A DNA stretch of 64,000 nucleotides from Hyphomicrobiales bacterium. Lineage in GTDB: Bacteria > Pseudomonadota > Alphaproteobacteria > Rhizobiales > TMED25. Location of the stretch: the NCBI GenBank assembly GCA_029245795.1, contig JAQWOP010000024.1, positions 124,001 through 188,000 of the forward strand, in the 5' to 3' direction. Below, piece after piece: positions 44,210 through 55,051 of this stretch; position 1 is the stretch's first letter; each line of letters begins with the position of its first letter. The notes below the pieces were generated by a model. That model was not told the DNA's origin, ran no database searches, and worked only from the letters and a program-made list of their open reading frames with translations. A program made the position numbers and the translations under genes.

Positions 44210-45406
44210 CTAACTCCTTTGCTCTTTATACCTTAATATGGCTTTTTCATATTTATCTGCTCTATATGTCATAAATATAACAAGAAATAAGAATGGAATA
44301 CATATTATATTCATGATTTTCCAGCCAATCATAGTTAACATAAAACCAGCAGATAGACTTGCCAGTGCTTGCATTGAAAAAACTAAAATCTCATTAAATC
44401 CTTGCGCCCTGAATTTTTCTTCTTCCTTATATGAAAGGATCAACAAACTAGTAGAGGTTATAAATAAGAAATTCCAGCCAAGGCCAAGTGATATCAATGA
44501 GATAAGGTAATTTACATATGTATGTTCATAAAAACTCATCCCAATGGTTAAGCATAAAAATATAATTCCACTATATATAATAATACTATGCCCATATTTT
44601 TTTATTAATCTCCCAGTGATAAGTGATGGTAAGAACATTGCAATAATATGAGATTGAATAACAATTCCTGTGCTTGACAAAGAATAACCCTCCATATGAT
44701 GCATACTTATAGGTGTTGCAGTCATAAGAAATGACATTATTGCATACGCCATTGCCGCAACTAGTATTGCTTGGCTAAATCTTGGTGATTTGAGCATCTC
44801 CCTATAAGATCTTCCACCGATGTTTATTTTATTTTTTGATATAATCTTTTCTTGTTTAAAAAATATTAAAACCGATATCGGAATTAATGTTAATATTGAT
44901 AAGGCAAGATATGATCCAACATATGCATGCCCTGTAATTACATTTTGACTGAATATTGCAATGTTCGGACCAAGAAGAGCTGATAGAATACCTGCGAGCA
45001 TAATCACGGAAATTGCCCTTGGGATCATCTCTTTGCTAACTGACTCTGCTGCAGCAAATCTATATTGATGGGTAAATGCTAAAGCATTACCAATTGTGAA
45101 ACATGCCACACAATATAGTATAAAATTTCCAGTATATATTGCATAAGCTGCAATTAACGCAGATATGGAAGAGGAAATACAAGCTAAGATAAAACCTTTT
45201 TTCCTTCCAATAATGCTCATTATTTTTGATGCTAACATTGTAAATATGGCTATTCCTATGATCATCATAGAAGTAGGAAGTGTGGATAATATTTTTATTG
45301 GAGTTAATATTGCGCCTATTATACCACTCAAAAATATTGTAATAGGAGCTGCAGTAAAACTAAATATTTGAGCGATAATTATTATTATTAGATTTTTATT
45401 ATACAT
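44210..45406 (-). CDS. MFS transporter
   Basis: A 398-residue inner-membrane protein with twelve predicted membrane segments. The MFS loop between segments 2 and 3 reads ASKIMSIIGRKKGF, and a related motif occurs in the second half (TGRLIKKYGHS). The substrate cannot be predicted. It starts at ATG 45406. The thiolase gene begins 3 bases after its stop, suggesting co-transcription, perhaps linking export or uptake of a small acid to thiolase activity. The 91 bases upstream, to selO, include an 8-base inverted repeat (45410-45417 and 45477-45484). Confidence 0.85.
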   Translation of the reverse strand: MYNKNLIIIIIAQIFSFTAAPITIFLSGIIGAILTPIKILSTLPTSMMIIGIAIFTMLASKIMSIIGRKKGFILACISSSISALIAAYAIYTGNFILYCVACFTIGNALAFTHQYRFAAAESVSKEMIPRAISVIMLAGILSALLGPNIAIFSQNVITGHAYVGSYLALSILTLIPISVLIFFKQEKIISKNKINIGGRSYREMLKSPRFSQAILVAAMAYAIMSFLMTATPISMHHMEGYSLSSTGIVIQSHIIAMFLPSLITGRLIKKYGHSIIIYSGIIFLCLTIGMSFYEHTYVNYLISLISLGLGWNFLFITSTSLLILSYKEEEKFRAQGFNEILVFSMQALASLSAGFMLTMIGWKIMNIICIPFLFLVIFMTYRADKYEKAILRYKEQRS

Positions 45407-45497
45407 TTAACACCAACATATATTTTTTTAAATATATAACTACTTATTATCTCAGATGTCTAATTATTATTCATCAGTTGGTGTCAAGGAACTTAAA

Positions 45498-46952
45498 TCA
45501 TGTACCACAGAATGTCTGATAAACTTGATCACTAGGTTTAGGTAAGCTTTGATAAGGTTTCAAAAGCTCTCGATCTTTATATGGCTCCTTAAGTACCTCC
45601 AATAAATCTCTCAAAGATTTAAAATTACCACTATTTGCCTCATTCAATACACTCTCCACAATATGATTACGTGGAATGATAGCGGGATTTGTATTTCTCA
45701 TTAAAGATAGTGATGATTTAAAGGACTTAGAGTTTTTCTTAAGCCTCTCCTGCCATCGAAGATACCACTCTTTGAATGATTCTTGTTCATATATCTTGCC
45801 GGTTGGGTAGTCTATCTGCGTCAGATCAAGAAACGTATTTATATAATTCGCATGATTTTTCTGCATCCAGTCAAGAAGATCAGAAATAAGCTGCTCATCA
45901 CCTGCTTGTGAGTTAAACAAACCGAGTTTAGAGCACATCATGCAGAGCCATTTTTGCTTATAAATATCGGGGAATTGGCTAACCAACTGTTCAGCTAAAT
46001 TGATGGCTTTGTCAATATCATCATCGATTAGGGGCAACAGTGTTTCTATAAGCCTAGCAAGATTCCAATGGGCTATTTTAGGCTGATTACTATAAGAATA
46101 ACGACCCATGCGATCAATTGAACTGAAAACAGTTTTGGGATCATAAACATCCATAAAAGCACAGGGGCCATAATCTATTGTCTCTCCGGATAGAGTCATA
46201 TTATCCGTATTCATCACACCATGAATAAACCCAATACGCATCCAATGGACAATCAGGTCAGCTTGTTTTTCTATGACAGCTCTTATTAAAGATAAGGCCT
46301 TATTATGACTTTCTATTAGCTCAGGATAATGGCGCTTAATTGTATAGTCCATGAGAGCTTCAATTGCATTTTTATCTCCATGATTCGCTGCAAATTGAAA
46401 TGTGCCAACACGGATATGCGAGCTAGCTACTCGAGTTAATATAGCTCCCGGTAAGATGGTTTCACGCAAGACTTGTTCACCCGTAGTCACGACAGCAAGG
46501 CTGCGTGTTGTTGGGATGCCCAAATAATACATGGCCTCAGAAATAATATATTCACGTAACATTGGCCCCAATAATGCTTTTCCATCGCCACTCCGTGAAT
46601 AAGGTGTTCTACCTGATCCTTTAAATTGAATATCAAATCTATCACCAGCAGGTGTTATATGCTCTCCCAAGATATGAGCACGTCCATCTCCCAATAGAGT
46701 AAAATGTCCGAATTGATGACCGGCGTATGCTTGTGAGAATGGAGTTGAGCCTTTCGGTAAATAATTTCCTGCAAATAATTCACATTGCTCTTTTCCAGTC
46801 AGGTTTGAAAAATCCAAACCCATGGATTCTGCAAGCGTATTATTCAAAATAGTTACACTGGGTTCTACTGCTGTATTCGGTCTTAGTTTAGAAAAAAACT
46901 GCTTGGGTAAAGCTGTGTAAGTTGTATCAAAATTAAATCCACATGCTTTCAT
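45498..46952 (-). CDS. selO: Protein adenylyltransferase SelO (YdiU family)
   Basis: Pseudokinase-fold enzyme that transfers AMP to protein hydroxyls. The 484-residue protein contains the inverted-ATP-site features FKGSGRTPYSRSGDGKA and GPMLREYIISEAM, the catalytic Asn/Asp segment HGVMNTDNM, and DYGPCAF in place of DFG. The C-terminus ends in a Cys two residues from the end (FCGT), corresponding to the Cys/Sec position, so it is the non-selenium form. It is preceded by the DUF2237 gene with a 4-base gap. The DNA is visibly richer in G and C than the rest of the window. Confidence 0.93.
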   Translation of the reverse strand: MKACGFNFDTTYTALPKQFFSKLRPNTAVEPSVTILNNTLAESMGLDFSNLTGKEQCELFAGNYLPKGSTPFSQAYAGHQFGHFTLLGDGRAHILGEHITPAGDRFDIQFKGSGRTPYSRSGDGKALLGPMLREYIISEAMYYLGIPTTRSLAVVTTGEQVLRETILPGAILTRVASSHIRVGTFQFAANHGDKNAIEALMDYTIKRHYPELIESHNKALSLIRAVIEKQADLIVHWMRIGFIHGVMNTDNMTLSGETIDYGPCAFMDVYDPKTVFSSIDRMGRYSYSNQPKIAHWNLARLIETLLPLIDDDIDKAINLAEQLVSQFPDIYKQKWLCMMCSKLGLFNSQAGDEQLISDLLDWMQKNHANYINTFLDLTQIDYPTGKIYEQESFKEWYLRWQERLKKNSKSFKSSLSLMRNTNPAIIPRNHIVESVLNEANSGNFKSLRDLLEVLKEPYKDRELLKPYQSLPKPSDQVYQTFCGT

Positions 46953-46956
46953 GGCG

Positions 46957-47346
46957 TCAATTTACCGATTTAATAGCATGCTGCTGTAATGCCCCTAAAG
47001 GGATTAACTTTAATGCAGATTCTTCGCAAGCCTCTAATATCACGGATGGTGCAACACCTTCTTTCCAAGCTTCCTTCCATCGGAGAGCACAAAGACACCA
47101 ACGATCTCCTGGCTTTAAGCCTGGAAAACCAAATTCTGGTCTAGGGGTGGAGAGATCGTTTCCACGATTTCTGGAAAATTCCAGAAACCCAGCTGTCATC
47201 TCGGCACATACAACGTGTCGTCCATGATCACTCTGGTCTGTTCGACAATATCCATCTCTGAAGTAACCCGTCTCGGGGGCATAGCAACATGCTTCAAGTG
47301 GACCACCTAAAACATTTCTTTTTGTTTTGGCTTGCTCTTTTGTCAT
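46957..47346 (-). CDS. DUF2237 family protein
   Basis: A 129-residue protein of DUF2237. The family pattern is complete: NVLGGPLEACCYAPETGYFRDG, SDHGRHVVCAEMT, FLEFSRNRGNDLSTP and FPGLKPGDRWCLCALRW. Several cysteines are conserved (CC near residues 19-20 and CLC near residue 85). The function of the family is unknown. The GC content is among the highest in the window and codon use differs clearly from neighbours, as in selO downstream. Together they look like a small horizontally gained unit lying next to tRNA-Ser. Confidence 0.9.
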   Translation of the reverse strand: MTKEQAKTKRNVLGGPLEACCYAPETGYFRDGYCRTDQSDHGRHVVCAEMTAGFLEFSRNRGNDLSTPRPEFGFPGLKPGDRWCLCALRWKEAWKEGVAPSVILEACEESALKLIPLGALQQHAIKSVN

Positions 47347-47405
47347 CTCATTCCCCAGTTTGTTTTAATGTGACAATCAATAGCTGACAGTGCCACTCAA
47401 GTCAA

Positions 47406-47495
47406 TGGCGGAGAGAGAGGGATTCGAACCCTCGATAGTATTACTACTATACACGCTTTCCAAGCGTGCGCCTTAAGCCACTCGGCCACCTCTCC
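47406..47495 (-). tRNA. tRNA-Ser (GGA)
   Basis: A 90-base class II tRNA with encoded CCA. The acceptor stem GGAGAGG pairs with TCTCTCC, G73 is the discriminator and the anticodon stem CACGC/GCGTG holds the loop TTGGAAA with anticodon GGA. The long variable arm (TATAGTAGTAATACTATCGA) is typical of serine. Its 3' end faces the GC-richer selO/DUF2237 pair, but no duplicated tRNA 3' end marks an attachment site. Confidence 0.96.
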
Positions 47496-47507
47496 CTAAG
47501 AACATAT

Positions 47508-48371
47508 TTACTGTATTACCTTTTTACATGATTTAGGTAAATCAGACAATAATATCCATTTTTTAATTTTATTTGAATTTGACTCAAAAATCTTATCTTT
47601 TTTTAACCAATTATCTAACTCTTCATTGCATCCATGAAAATCTCTAACTGGCGTTTGGCTAATACAACTTCCCGATTCTTGCGGGCATTCTAGTCTGACA
47701 TGAAAATGCTTATAATGACCTCCCCAAGGCCTTATTTTTTTTAGCCAATCAGTATCATTTTTTTCAATTGCTTGGATACATAGTTTCTTTTTTATTACTG
47801 GATTGACAAAAATTCTTGTAACCATTTTATTCTTTGAGATAATTTCCAGTAATTCATGATGATAATTCGACCATAAATCATTTTGAATCTCTTCTTGATT
47901 TTCTGTTAGTATTGATTTTGGCTGATAAGTTTCTAAATCGAACCTTTGCATTTGATAGTCTGGTTTTCTTTGATAGAAAATATCCACATCCAGTCCATTT
48001 TGATGACTTTTATGTCCAAATGGCATTGGACCCCCTCTTGGCATTGCCATATCACCAATTAATATCCCATTTCCATATTGTGAATATATTTTTTGTGATA
48101 TTTCTTCGATAAAATTGATTAAATTAGGGTGCCCCCAGTATCGATTGCGAGATGGTTTTAGAGCATCATAATAAGATTGATTACTTGGTAAATATTTTGC
48201 CCCAGCAAGACAACCCTTTGAATAAGATCCTAAACTCTCTGAGATATCTAAATTTTCAGTACGTATTTTTGAAAATATCTCACTTGCATATTCACTTGCA
48301 GTTGACACATGGGATTTGAAGAATAAAACTAATAAGAAAATTATAGTATATATCAGTAAAGATTTATTCAT
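47508..48371 (-). CDS. mepA: Penicillin-insensitive murein endopeptidase
   Basis: Periplasmic zinc peptidase (MepA, peptidase M74/LAS group) that cleaves DD cross-links in peptidoglycan. From ATG 48371 it has 287 residues with a signal peptide ([18 protein letters not shown]; the longer frame start at 48425 adds 18 unlikely residues). The zinc set appears as [15 protein letters not shown] and [11 protein letters not shown]. Four or more Cys residues suggest disulfides. The gene overlaps the end of lepA by 8 bases. Confidence 0.92.
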   Translation of the reverse strand: MNKSLLIYTIIFLLVLFFKSHVSTASEYASEIFSKIRTENLDISESLGSYSKGCLAGAKYLPSNQSYYDALKPSRNRYWGHPNLINFIEEISQKIYSQYGNGILIGDMAMPRGGPMPFGHKSHQNGLDVDIFYQRKPDYQMQRFDLETYQPKSILTENQEEIQNDLWSNYHHELLEIISKNKMVTRIFVNPVIKKKLCIQAIEKNDTDWLKKIRPWGGHYKHFHVRLECPQESGSCISQTPVRDFHGCNEELDNWLKKDKIFESNSNKIKKWILLSDLPKSCKKVIQ

Positions 48372-50166
48372 AATCCGTCTTAAGTGCCTGAATGAATGCT
48401 TCTTGAGGTATCTCAACTTTTCCATATTTTCTCATTTTCTTCTTACCTTTCTTTTGTTTCTCAAGAAGTTTCCTTTTCCTACTAACATCTCCCCCATAGC
48501 ATTTTGCTGTAACATCCTTTCTTACAGCAGATATTGTTTCCCTAGCAATGACTCTTCCACCAATAGATGCTTGAATTGGTATCTTAAATAGATGACGAGG
48601 AATTAATTCTTTCAATTTTTCAATGATAATCCTCCCTCTAATTTCTGCAACACTTCTGTGAACTATCATTGCAAGTGCATCAACTGACTCTTCATTAACT
48701 AATATTTGTAATTTAACCAATTCAGATTGTTGATAATTTGATATGGTGTAATCAAAACTTGCATAACCCTTTGATACAGATTTTAGTTTATCGTAAAAAT
48801 CAAAAACAACCTCATTAAGAGGAATTTCATATAAAACAACTGCTCTGTTGCCAGAAAAAGTTAATTCCTTTTGTTTTCCTCTTCTCTCCTCACATAATTT
48901 TAATATAGCCCCCAAATATTCATCTGGAACAATAATTGATGCCAGAATCCAAGGTTCTTCTATCCTTGATATACGTTCTTGTGGTGGGAGGTCAATTGGG
49001 TTATGTAATTCTATGTTCTTACTATCTGTAGTTAAAACATTATAGATAACACTTGGCGCTGTTGTAACTAGATCAATGTTATACTCCCTATCTATTCTCT
49101 CGCAAATAATTTCAAGATGTAAAAGTCCAAGAAATCCACATCTATAACCCAAGCCTAAAGCTGCAGAGGTTTCCTTTTCGTAATGAAAACTAGCATCGTT
49201 TAGACTTAACTTTTCAATTGCATCTCTTAGACCTTCAAAATCAGAAGTATCTTGCGGATATAAACCACAAAAAACAACTGGTTGTGCTGGCTTAAAACCA
49301 TCAAGTGGTGTATCGCAAACTATTTTTGCATCTGTTATTGTATCACCAACTCTCATATCAGAAACCTGTTTAATAGAGGCTGTAAAAAAGCCAATTTCTC
49401 CTGGTCCGAGTTCATTTATCATTTTTTGTTTTGGCTGGAATATTCCTATTCTTTCAATTTGATATATAGCAGAATTAGACATTAACTTTATTTTTTGACC
49501 TTTTTCAATTTTACCTTCATACACTCTAATTAACACCACAACCCCCAAGTAAGTGTCATACCATGAGTCAACAAGAAGAGCCTTCGTAGGTTCTTTATAA
49601 TCTCCTATTGGAGAAGGTAGTTTTTCAATAATTTTTTCTAACAGATCGCCTATTCCCAATCCAGTTTTTGCCGATATTTCTATTGAATCACTTGTATCCA
49701 AACCAATCACATCTTCAATTTGTTTTTTTACTCTTTCAGGCTCTGCTGCTGGTAAATCTATTTTATTTAATACAATCAAAATCTCATGATCATTTGCTAT
49801 AGCTTGATAAACATTTGCTAATGTTTGTGCTTCAACTCCTTGACTTGCATCCACAACTAGAATTGACCCCTCGCATGCAGCGAGAGACCTATTAACTTCA
49901 TAGGCAAAGTCAACATGTCCAGGCGTGTCAATTATATTGAAAATAAATTCTTCGTTTTTCTGACTTTTGTATTTTAATGAGACCGACTGAGCTTTAATAG
50001 TTATGCCTCTTTCCCTCTCAAGATCCATTGAGTCAAGAACCTGCTCCCTCATCTCCCTTGATTCAAGACCTCCTGTGATTTGTATAAGTCTATCTGCAAG
50101 TGTAGATTTGCCATGATCGATATGGGCTATAATTGAAAAGTTTCTTATCTTTGATAGATCTTTCAT
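48364..50166 (-). CDS. lepA: Elongation factor 4
   Basis: Translational GTPase that remodels stalled or initiating ribosomes. The 600-residue length is exact for LepA. G1 is AHIDHGKST (residues about 14-22), G3 is DTPGHVDF, G4 is NKID and the C-terminal LepA-specific domain is present ([18 protein letters not shown]). Start ATG 50166. It follows pheT by 27 bases on the same strand and is followed by overlapping mepA, an arrangement that extends the infC-to-pheT translation run. Confidence 0.98.
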   Translation of the reverse strand: MKDLSKIRNFSIIAHIDHGKSTLADRLIQITGGLESREMREQVLDSMDLERERGITIKAQSVSLKYKSQKNEEFIFNIIDTPGHVDFAYEVNRSLAACEGSILVVDASQGVEAQTLANVYQAIANDHEILIVLNKIDLPAAEPERVKKQIEDVIGLDTSDSIEISAKTGLGIGDLLEKIIEKLPSPIGDYKEPTKALLVDSWYDTYLGVVVLIRVYEGKIEKGQKIKLMSNSAIYQIERIGIFQPKQKMINELGPGEIGFFTASIKQVSDMRVGDTITDAKIVCDTPLDGFKPAQPVVFCGLYPQDTSDFEGLRDAIEKLSLNDASFHYEKETSAALGLGYRCGFLGLLHLEIICERIDREYNIDLVTTAPSVIYNVLTTDSKNIELHNPIDLPPQERISRIEEPWILASIIVPDEYLGAILKLCEERRGKQKELTFSGNRAVVLYEIPLNEVVFDFYDKLKSVSKGYASFDYTISNYQQSELVKLQILVNEESVDALAMIVHRSVAEIRGRIIIEKLKELIPRHLFKIPIQASIGGRVIARETISAVRKDVTAKCYGGDVSRKRKLLEKQKKGKKKMRKYGKVEIPQEAFIQALKTDYE

Positions 50167-50193
50167 TGCACTTTGAATAGTTTTTATATTAAA

Positions 50194-52602
50194 TTATGCT
50201 CTTATCTCAGCACCAAATTTATTAGAAATTTCCATAATAATCATATTTGATATTTCTTCTATTTCTTTATCTGTCAGTGTTTTCTCGTGAGGTTGTATAG
50301 TAACATTAATCCCGATTGATTTTTTGTTTTCTGGAATATTTTTTCCAGTATAAACATCAAATATTTTTACATTTTCAATCATTGTATTTTTTATTCTTTT
50401 TATAGACTGAAGAATATCCTCAGCATTAATATCCTTATCAAAAATAAATGCAAAATCTCTTGAAATTGGCATGAATTGACTTGAATAATATCCATCTCTA
50501 CCTCTAGTTTTTTTCTTTTTATTATTAGAAAAATTATCCATGAAAATTTCAAAGCAACACAAAGACTCTTCAATATCGAAACCTTTTAAAATCTTTGGAT
50601 GAATTTCACCAAAATAGGCTATAATATTTTGAGGACCTTGCCTAATTACTCCAGATTTTCCTGGGTGATAATAATCAGGAGCATCTTGGGTTATCTTGTA
50701 TTTATCGTCTTTTATCCCAAATGCCCTGAGGACTACAAGAACATCCTCTTTAGCATCATAAATGTCAATATCCCTTCCTCTTCCTCTCCAATCTTCGGCA
50801 CCTCCTAGACCTATGGCTCTTCCAAGCCTAACTCCTGCAGCAGAGTCGAATTGGTCTGAAATTCCAACACCGTTAAAGCAGTGGCTAACCTCAAAGAGTG
50901 AGATATCTTTAATTCCTTTATCACTATTTTTTTTTGTAGATGAAATCAAATTTGGAAGCAGTGATTGTCGCAGAATATTAAGCTCCGAGGAGATAGGATT
51001 TAATAATACCAAACTTTCATTCATGTGATTGAAAAATTTTGCATACTTATCAGATATAAAAGAATAACTTACTGTCTCGACCAAACCTCTGCTCGCTAAA
51101 ATCCTTTTTGTTAGAGACCTATTCTTAAATGAGGGGCTTAACTTTCTTGAAGAAACTCCCATTGATTTACTTAAAGGTATTGATTTAATATGATCCGTAC
51201 CTTTAATCCTCATTATTTCTTCAACGATGCATGCTTGTTCAGATATATCATGCCGCCATGATGGGATAGTTACATTTAAATTATTGCCGTTATCAATTAT
51301 TCCAAAACCTAAAGTAGACAAAATTGATATGACTTCTTCTTTCATAAAGGTAATCCCAAGAAGCCTTTCTAACTCATCCATATCAAAGTCTAAGGTTTCA
51401 TATGGCTTTGGGGGGGCTCCAATAGATTTCATATATGAAATATCACCCCCACATATTTTATGGACTATTTCTACTGCTTTTTTCAAACCATCATCTATGA
51501 AATTTTTATCAATACCTCTCTCATTTCTATATCTTGCATCTGAGATTATTCCAAGTTTTCTTCCAGTATTAGCAATATTAATTTTATCCCAAATAGCACT
51601 CTCAATTAGAACATTCTTTGTTTCATTATTACATCCGGTCCTTTTTCCTCCAATAATTCCAGCTATAGATTCTGGACCTTTTTCATCAGTAATGACTGTA
51701 ACTGATTCATCTAATAAATATTGCTTATCATCCAAAGCAATAATTTTCTCATCTTTCTTAGCCTTTCTAATCTCTAAACATTTTTCTATTTTGTCATAAT
51801 CAAAGACATGCAAGGGTCTATTTAAGTCATAAGTTAAATAATTTGTCACATCCACTAATGCGTTAATTGAACGCAAACCTATTGCTTCTAATCTATCTTT
51901 CAACCATAGTGGTGAATTACAATTTTTAACATTCCTTATAAGAACAAAACTTGCGTAAATATCTTCTTTAAGATCTTTATTTAGGGATATTTCTTTTTCA
52001 ATTTTGAAATTACCTTCAAGTTTAATATCTTCTAATGATTTAAGAGTTCCAACATTTGCTGCACTTAGATCTCTAGCAATCCCTCTAACTCCAAGCGCAT
52101 CAGATCTATTGGGAGTGATAGCCACCTCAACAATAGGGTCATTTTTTTTAATATGATTTGTTAATGGATCACCAATTTTTGAATGTTCATTTATTTCAAG
52201 TATCCCATCATGTTGATCTGATAGTAAAAGTTCACGTTCAGAAAGAAGCATGCCATTTGACTTTACACCTCTTATTTTGGTAGCTTGTAATTTAACTCCT
52301 AGACCAGGAATAAATGACCCTTCCGGTGCAAAAACAGCTTTCATTCCGATTCTGACATTGTCAGCTCCACAAATAACTTCACAATCACCGTTTATTGTAT
52401 TTAGTTGACATAAATTTAGCTTATCAGCATTTGGATGTTTTTTGATTCCTGCAATTTGACAAACTGTAAAATCCTTATATTTCTTAATTGGATCATCAAT
52501 ATCTTCAACTTCTAGTCCAATCATATTTAATTTTTCACAAATTCCATCAATACTAAAACTTGTATCCAGATGATCCTTTAACCATGAGAGTGTGAATTTC
52601 AT
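50194..52602 (-). CDS. pheT: Phenylalanyl-tRNA synthetase beta subunit
   Basis: Large subunit of the (alpha-beta)2 PheRS. At 802 residues it is normal. The N-terminal tRNA-binding EMAP domain ([20 protein letters not shown]) and B3/B4 editing region ([14 protein letters not shown], residues about 350) are present. The B5 and C-terminal FDX-ACB domains ([16 protein letters not shown]) complete the set. It overlaps the pheS stop by 4 bases (ATGA), so expression of both subunits is coupled. Confidence 0.98.
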   Translation of the reverse strand: MKFTLSWLKDHLDTSFSIDGICEKLNMIGLEVEDIDDPIKKYKDFTVCQIAGIKKHPNADKLNLCQLNTINGDCEVICGADNVRIGMKAVFAPEGSFIPGLGVKLQATKIRGVKSNGMLLSERELLLSDQHDGILEINEHSKIGDPLTNHIKKNDPIVEVAITPNRSDALGVRGIARDLSAANVGTLKSLEDIKLEGNFKIEKEISLNKDLKEDIYASFVLIRNVKNCNSPLWLKDRLEAIGLRSINALVDVTNYLTYDLNRPLHVFDYDKIEKCLEIRKAKKDEKIIALDDKQYLLDESVTVITDEKGPESIAGIIGGKRTGCNNETKNVLIESAIWDKINIANTGRKLGIISDARYRNERGIDKNFIDDGLKKAVEIVHKICGGDISYMKSIGAPPKPYETLDFDMDELERLLGITFMKEEVISILSTLGFGIIDNGNNLNVTIPSWRHDISEQACIVEEIMRIKGTDHIKSIPLSKSMGVSSRKLSPSFKNRSLTKRILASRGLVETVSYSFISDKYAKFFNHMNESLVLLNPISSELNILRQSLLPNLISSTKKNSDKGIKDISLFEVSHCFNGVGISDQFDSAAGVRLGRAIGLGGAEDWRGRGRDIDIYDAKEDVLVVLRAFGIKDDKYKITQDAPDYYHPGKSGVIRQGPQNIIAYFGEIHPKILKGFDIEESLCCFEIFMDNFSNNKKKKTRGRDGYYSSQFMPISRDFAFIFDKDINAEDILQSIKRIKNTMIENVKIFDVYTGKNIPENKKSIGINVTIQPHEKTLTDKEIEEISNMIIMEISNKFGAEIRA

Positions 52603-53687
52603 TCGGAGAGTCCTTTTGATAATGATGGAATATCGAAAGCCCTAAACCCATAATGCCTTAACCAACGCAGATCCGAGTCAAAAAAAGCTCTTAGGTCTGT
52701 CATCCCATATTTTAACATTGCCAATCTATCTATTCCCATTCCAAATGCAAAACCTTTATAAACTTTAGGATCAAGATTAACATTCCTAAGGACTTGAGGG
52801 TGAACCATTCCACTACCTAAAACTTCTAGCCAATCTTCTCCCTCTCCAACAATTAATTGGTTATTCTCTTTATGACAGGCAATATCCACTTCAAGTGATG
52901 GCTCAGTGAAAGGAAAATAACTAGGCCTTAATCTCATTTTTATAGATGAAACTTCAAAGAAGGACTTACAGAATTCTTCAAGAACCCATTTTAATTGACC
53001 CATATTAGCATCTGTATCAATCACAAGCCCCTCCACTTGGTGGAACATCGGAGTATGTGTTTGGTCTGAGTCAGATCTATATGTTCTTCCCGGAGCAATA
53101 ATCCTAATTGGTGGCTTTTTCGTTAACATTGTTCTTATTTGTACTGGGCTTGTATGTGTTCTTAGAAGTCTTGACTCACCATTTACTTTTGGTAAATAAA
53201 ATGTATCCACCATTTGCCTAGCAGGATGACTATCTGGTATATTCAATGCATTAAAATTATGTTGCTCATCCTCAATATCTGGCCCTTCTGCAATATAGAA
53301 ATCCATATCAGAAAAAATTTCTATTACCTCTTCTGTAACTTGACTTATAGGATGTATTTTACCAATATCAATTCCTGATTCAGGCAAAGGAAGGGTCACA
53401 TCAATTTTATTATTACTTATTTTTTCGATTATCTCAGCATCTAATAAATTAGATTTATACCTATCTATCTCTTCTGTTACTTTTCTTTTTAATTGATTAA
53501 CCTGTTCACCAAAAACTTTCCTATCTTCCGGAATTTGAGCAGAAATGTTTTTTAATAGAGAAGTTATGGTTCCCTTTTTTCCCAAAATTGAAACTCTAAT
53601 AGATTCAAGTTGCTCAAGTGTCTTAACTTGAGTAATTTTTTTGCTGATTTGTTCTTGTAATTGTAAAAATTTGTCAAATTTATTCAT
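52599..53687 (-). CDS. pheS: Phenylalanyl-tRNA synthetase alpha subunit
   Basis: Catalytic subunit of PheRS. The 362-residue protein has the N-terminal coiled-coil, class II motif 2 ([14 protein letters not shown]...[20 protein letters not shown]) and motif 3 ([17 protein letters not shown]). ATG 53687; the pheM-type leader peptide of enterobacteria is not seen in the 75-base gap to rplT. Overlaps the pheT start. Confidence 0.98.
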   Translation of the reverse strand: MNKFDKFLQLQEQISKKITQVKTLEQLESIRVSILGKKGTITSLLKNISAQIPEDRKVFGEQVNQLKRKVTEEIDRYKSNLLDAEIIEKISNNKIDVTLPLPESGIDIGKIHPISQVTEEVIEIFSDMDFYIAEGPDIEDEQHNFNALNIPDSHPARQMVDTFYLPKVNGESRLLRTHTSPVQIRTMLTKKPPIRIIAPGRTYRSDSDQTHTPMFHQVEGLVIDTDANMGQLKWVLEEFCKSFFEVSSIKMRLRPSYFPFTEPSLEVDIACHKENNQLIVGEGEDWLEVLGSGMVHPQVLRNVNLDPKVYKGFAFGMGIDRLAMLKYGMTDLRAFFDSDLRWLRHYGFRAFDIPSLSKGLSE

Positions 53688-53762
53688 TGTTTAGGAGAAC
53701 CTATTAATAACTGCTATAATAGACATATTAAAACATATAAATAAATGAATAGTAAACTGAAA

Positions 53763-54119
53763 CTATTTAAGTTCAGCTTGAACTTTTGACAATAATTCAG
53801 TGAATACTTGAGGTTCATTGACTGCAAGATCAGCCAATACTTTTCTGTCAATTTCAATACCAGCTTTGTTTAAACCATATATAAAAGTTGAATATCTCAT
53901 TCCATGTTGACGCACCATGGCATTTATTCTTTGAATCCATAAGCTTCTAAAATCACGTTTTCTGACTTTTCTATCTCTGTAGGCGTATTGAGCCGCTTTT
54001 TCGACTGCTTGTTTTGCAACACGAATAGTATTCTTTCTTCTACCATAGTAACCCTTTGCACTTGATAAAACTTTAGAATGTCGTGCGTGTGATGTCACAC
54101 CTCTTTTAACTCTTGCCAT
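53763..54119 (-). CDS. rplT: 50S ribosomal protein L20
   Basis: Assembly protein of the large subunit and, in several bacteria, repressor of rpmI-rplT translation. The 118-residue length and [18 protein letters not shown]...[22 protein letters not shown] are typical. It follows rpmI by 11 bases. The rpmI-rplT pair is preceded by its own candidate promoter in addition to infC read-through. Confidence 0.98.
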   Translation of the reverse strand: MARVKRGVTSHARHSKVLSSAKGYYGRRKNTIRVAKQAVEKAAQYAYRDRKVRKRDFRSLWIQRINAMVRQHGMRYSTFIYGLNKAGIEIDRKVLADLAVNEPQVFTELLSKVQAELK

Positions 54120-54130
54120 CTCTTTATCTT

Positions 54131-54328
54131 CTAACTATACGGTAAAAATTGTTTTACTATTTTCTGATCAGCTTCAGCTAAAACTGACATACCTCTTGCA
54201 TTTCTAATAAATTTATTAGTTCTTTTAATCATACCATGTCTTTTCCCAGCCTGTGCACACATTATTTTACCTGATTTAGTAACTTTAAATCTTTTTTTTG
54301 CACCTGATTTAGTCTTTAACTTCGGCAT
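54131..54328 (-). CDS. rpmI: 50S ribosomal protein L35
   Basis: A 65-residue basic ribosomal protein: [22 protein letters not shown] at the start and [19 protein letters not shown] at the end. ATG 54328 is preferred over the in-frame start 12 bases upstream, matching all known L35 proteins. Promoter-like elements are about 40-70 bases upstream. Confidence 0.97.
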   Translation of the reverse strand: MPKLKTKSGAKKRFKVTKSGKIMCAQAGKRHGMIKRTNKFIRNARGMSVLAEADQKIVKQFLPYS

Positions 54329-54370
54329 GATATTATCCAATTATTTTGAAAAAATTATAACTAAAAACAA

Positions 54371-54399
54371 TTTATAGGCTACGTTTAAATTATTTACAA
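54371..54399 (-). promoter_or_regulatory. Candidate sigma-70 promoter for rpmI-rplT
   Basis: On the minus strand TTGTAA (54399-54394) and TATAAA (54376-54371) are separated by 17 bases, a good match to the -35/-10 pattern. It lies in the 111-base gap between infC and rpmI, so L35 and L20 could be made independently of infC. Confidence 0.45.
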
Positions 54400-54439
54400 T
54401 AGAAAAAAGCAAAAATATTGATTAGATGTCTTACATTAA

Positions 54440-54982
54440 TTATTTTGGAGCTAAAACCATAATTATTTGTCTACCTTCAAATTTTGGCTGCAATTCTACT
54501 TTTGCTAATTCATCAATATCTAATTTTATTCTATCAAATAGCTTAACACCAAGTTCTGAATGTGACATTTCTCTTCCACGAAACATAAGAGATATTTTGA
54601 CTTTATCACCAAATTCAATGAATTTCTTCATATTCCTTAATTTTACTTCATAGTCGTGTGTATCTATATTGGGACGCATTTTTATTTCCTTTACGCCAAT
54701 AGTTTTTTGTTTCTTTTTGGCTTCAGCCGCTTTTTTTTGAGATTGGTATTTGAATTTACCGTAATCCATAATTTTACATACTGGCAATACAGGATTGGGT
54801 GATATTTCAACTAAATCAAGTTCAAATTTTTCAGCTTCTTCAATTCCTGTTTGAATACTAACCTCACCATAATTTTCACTATTTGGCCCAATCAATCTGA
54901 TATTGTCCGCAATAATTAATTCATTTATACGATGAGCAGCATCAGATTTCTTTTTAGCAAAATCTTCTATTCTTCTAACTAT
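54440..54982 (-). CDS. infC: Translation initiation factor IF-3 with ATA start
   Basis: IF3 discriminates against non-AUG start codons and prevents premature subunit joining. From ATA 54982 the frame gives 180 residues, the length of E. coli IF3: (M)VRRIEDFAKKKSDAAHRINELIIADNIRLIGP, then DLVEISPNPVLPVCKIMDYGKFKYQ, MRPNIDTHDYEVKLRNMKKF, FRGREMSHSELG and EGRQIIMVLAPK. GGAGG (54993-54989) lies six bases before ATA. There is no in-frame ATG, GTG or TTG until the internal TTG at 54895, which would delete the conserved RINELI start. A non-AUG codon is expected for infC (AUU in E. coli), allowing IF3 to repress its own synthesis. Confidence 0.93.
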   Translation of the reverse strand: MVRRIEDFAKKKSDAAHRINELIIADNIRLIGPNSENYGEVSIQTGIEEAEKFELDLVEISPNPVLPVCKIMDYGKFKYQSQKKAAEAKKKQKTIGVKEIKMRPNIDTHDYEVKLRNMKKFIEFGDKVKISLMFRGREMSHSELGVKLFDRIKLDIDELAKVELQPKFEGRQIIMVLAPK

Positions 54983-54993
54983 GGGAATCCTCC
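54980..54993 (-). promoter_or_regulatory. Ribosome binding site and ATA start of infC
   Basis: GGAGG on the minus strand (54993-54989) is followed by six bases and then ATA (54982-54980). This combination of a strong ribosome site and a rare start codon is the known autoregulation layout of infC. Confidence 0.75.
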
Positions 54994-55012
54994 AGTAATG
55001 TTTTAAATATGA

Positions 55013-55027
55013 ATATATATATATATA
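55013..55027. repeat. AT dinucleotide run upstream of infC
   Basis: A 15-base pure alternating AT run sits about 30-45 bases upstream of the infC start, where the -10 region of its promoter would be expected; TTGTTT on the minus strand (55042-55037) could be the -35. Slippage here could alter spacing. Only the repeat itself is certain. Confidence 0.5.
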
Positions 55028-55051
55028 CTTAATTTAAAACAAATCAATTAT

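Noticed and set aside
45498-46952. SelO as a selenoprotein
   Set aside because: The C-terminal position is encoded as Cys and no in-frame UGA or selenocysteine element is seen.
47406-47495. tRNA-Ser as an active integration site
   Set aside because: No duplicated tRNA 3' end bounds the GC-rich pair on its far side, and no integrase is present.
54440-54895. Short IF3 starting at TTG 54895
   Set aside because: It would lack the conserved N-terminal RINELI region and has no ribosome site; the ATA start 87 bases upstream fits length and spacing.
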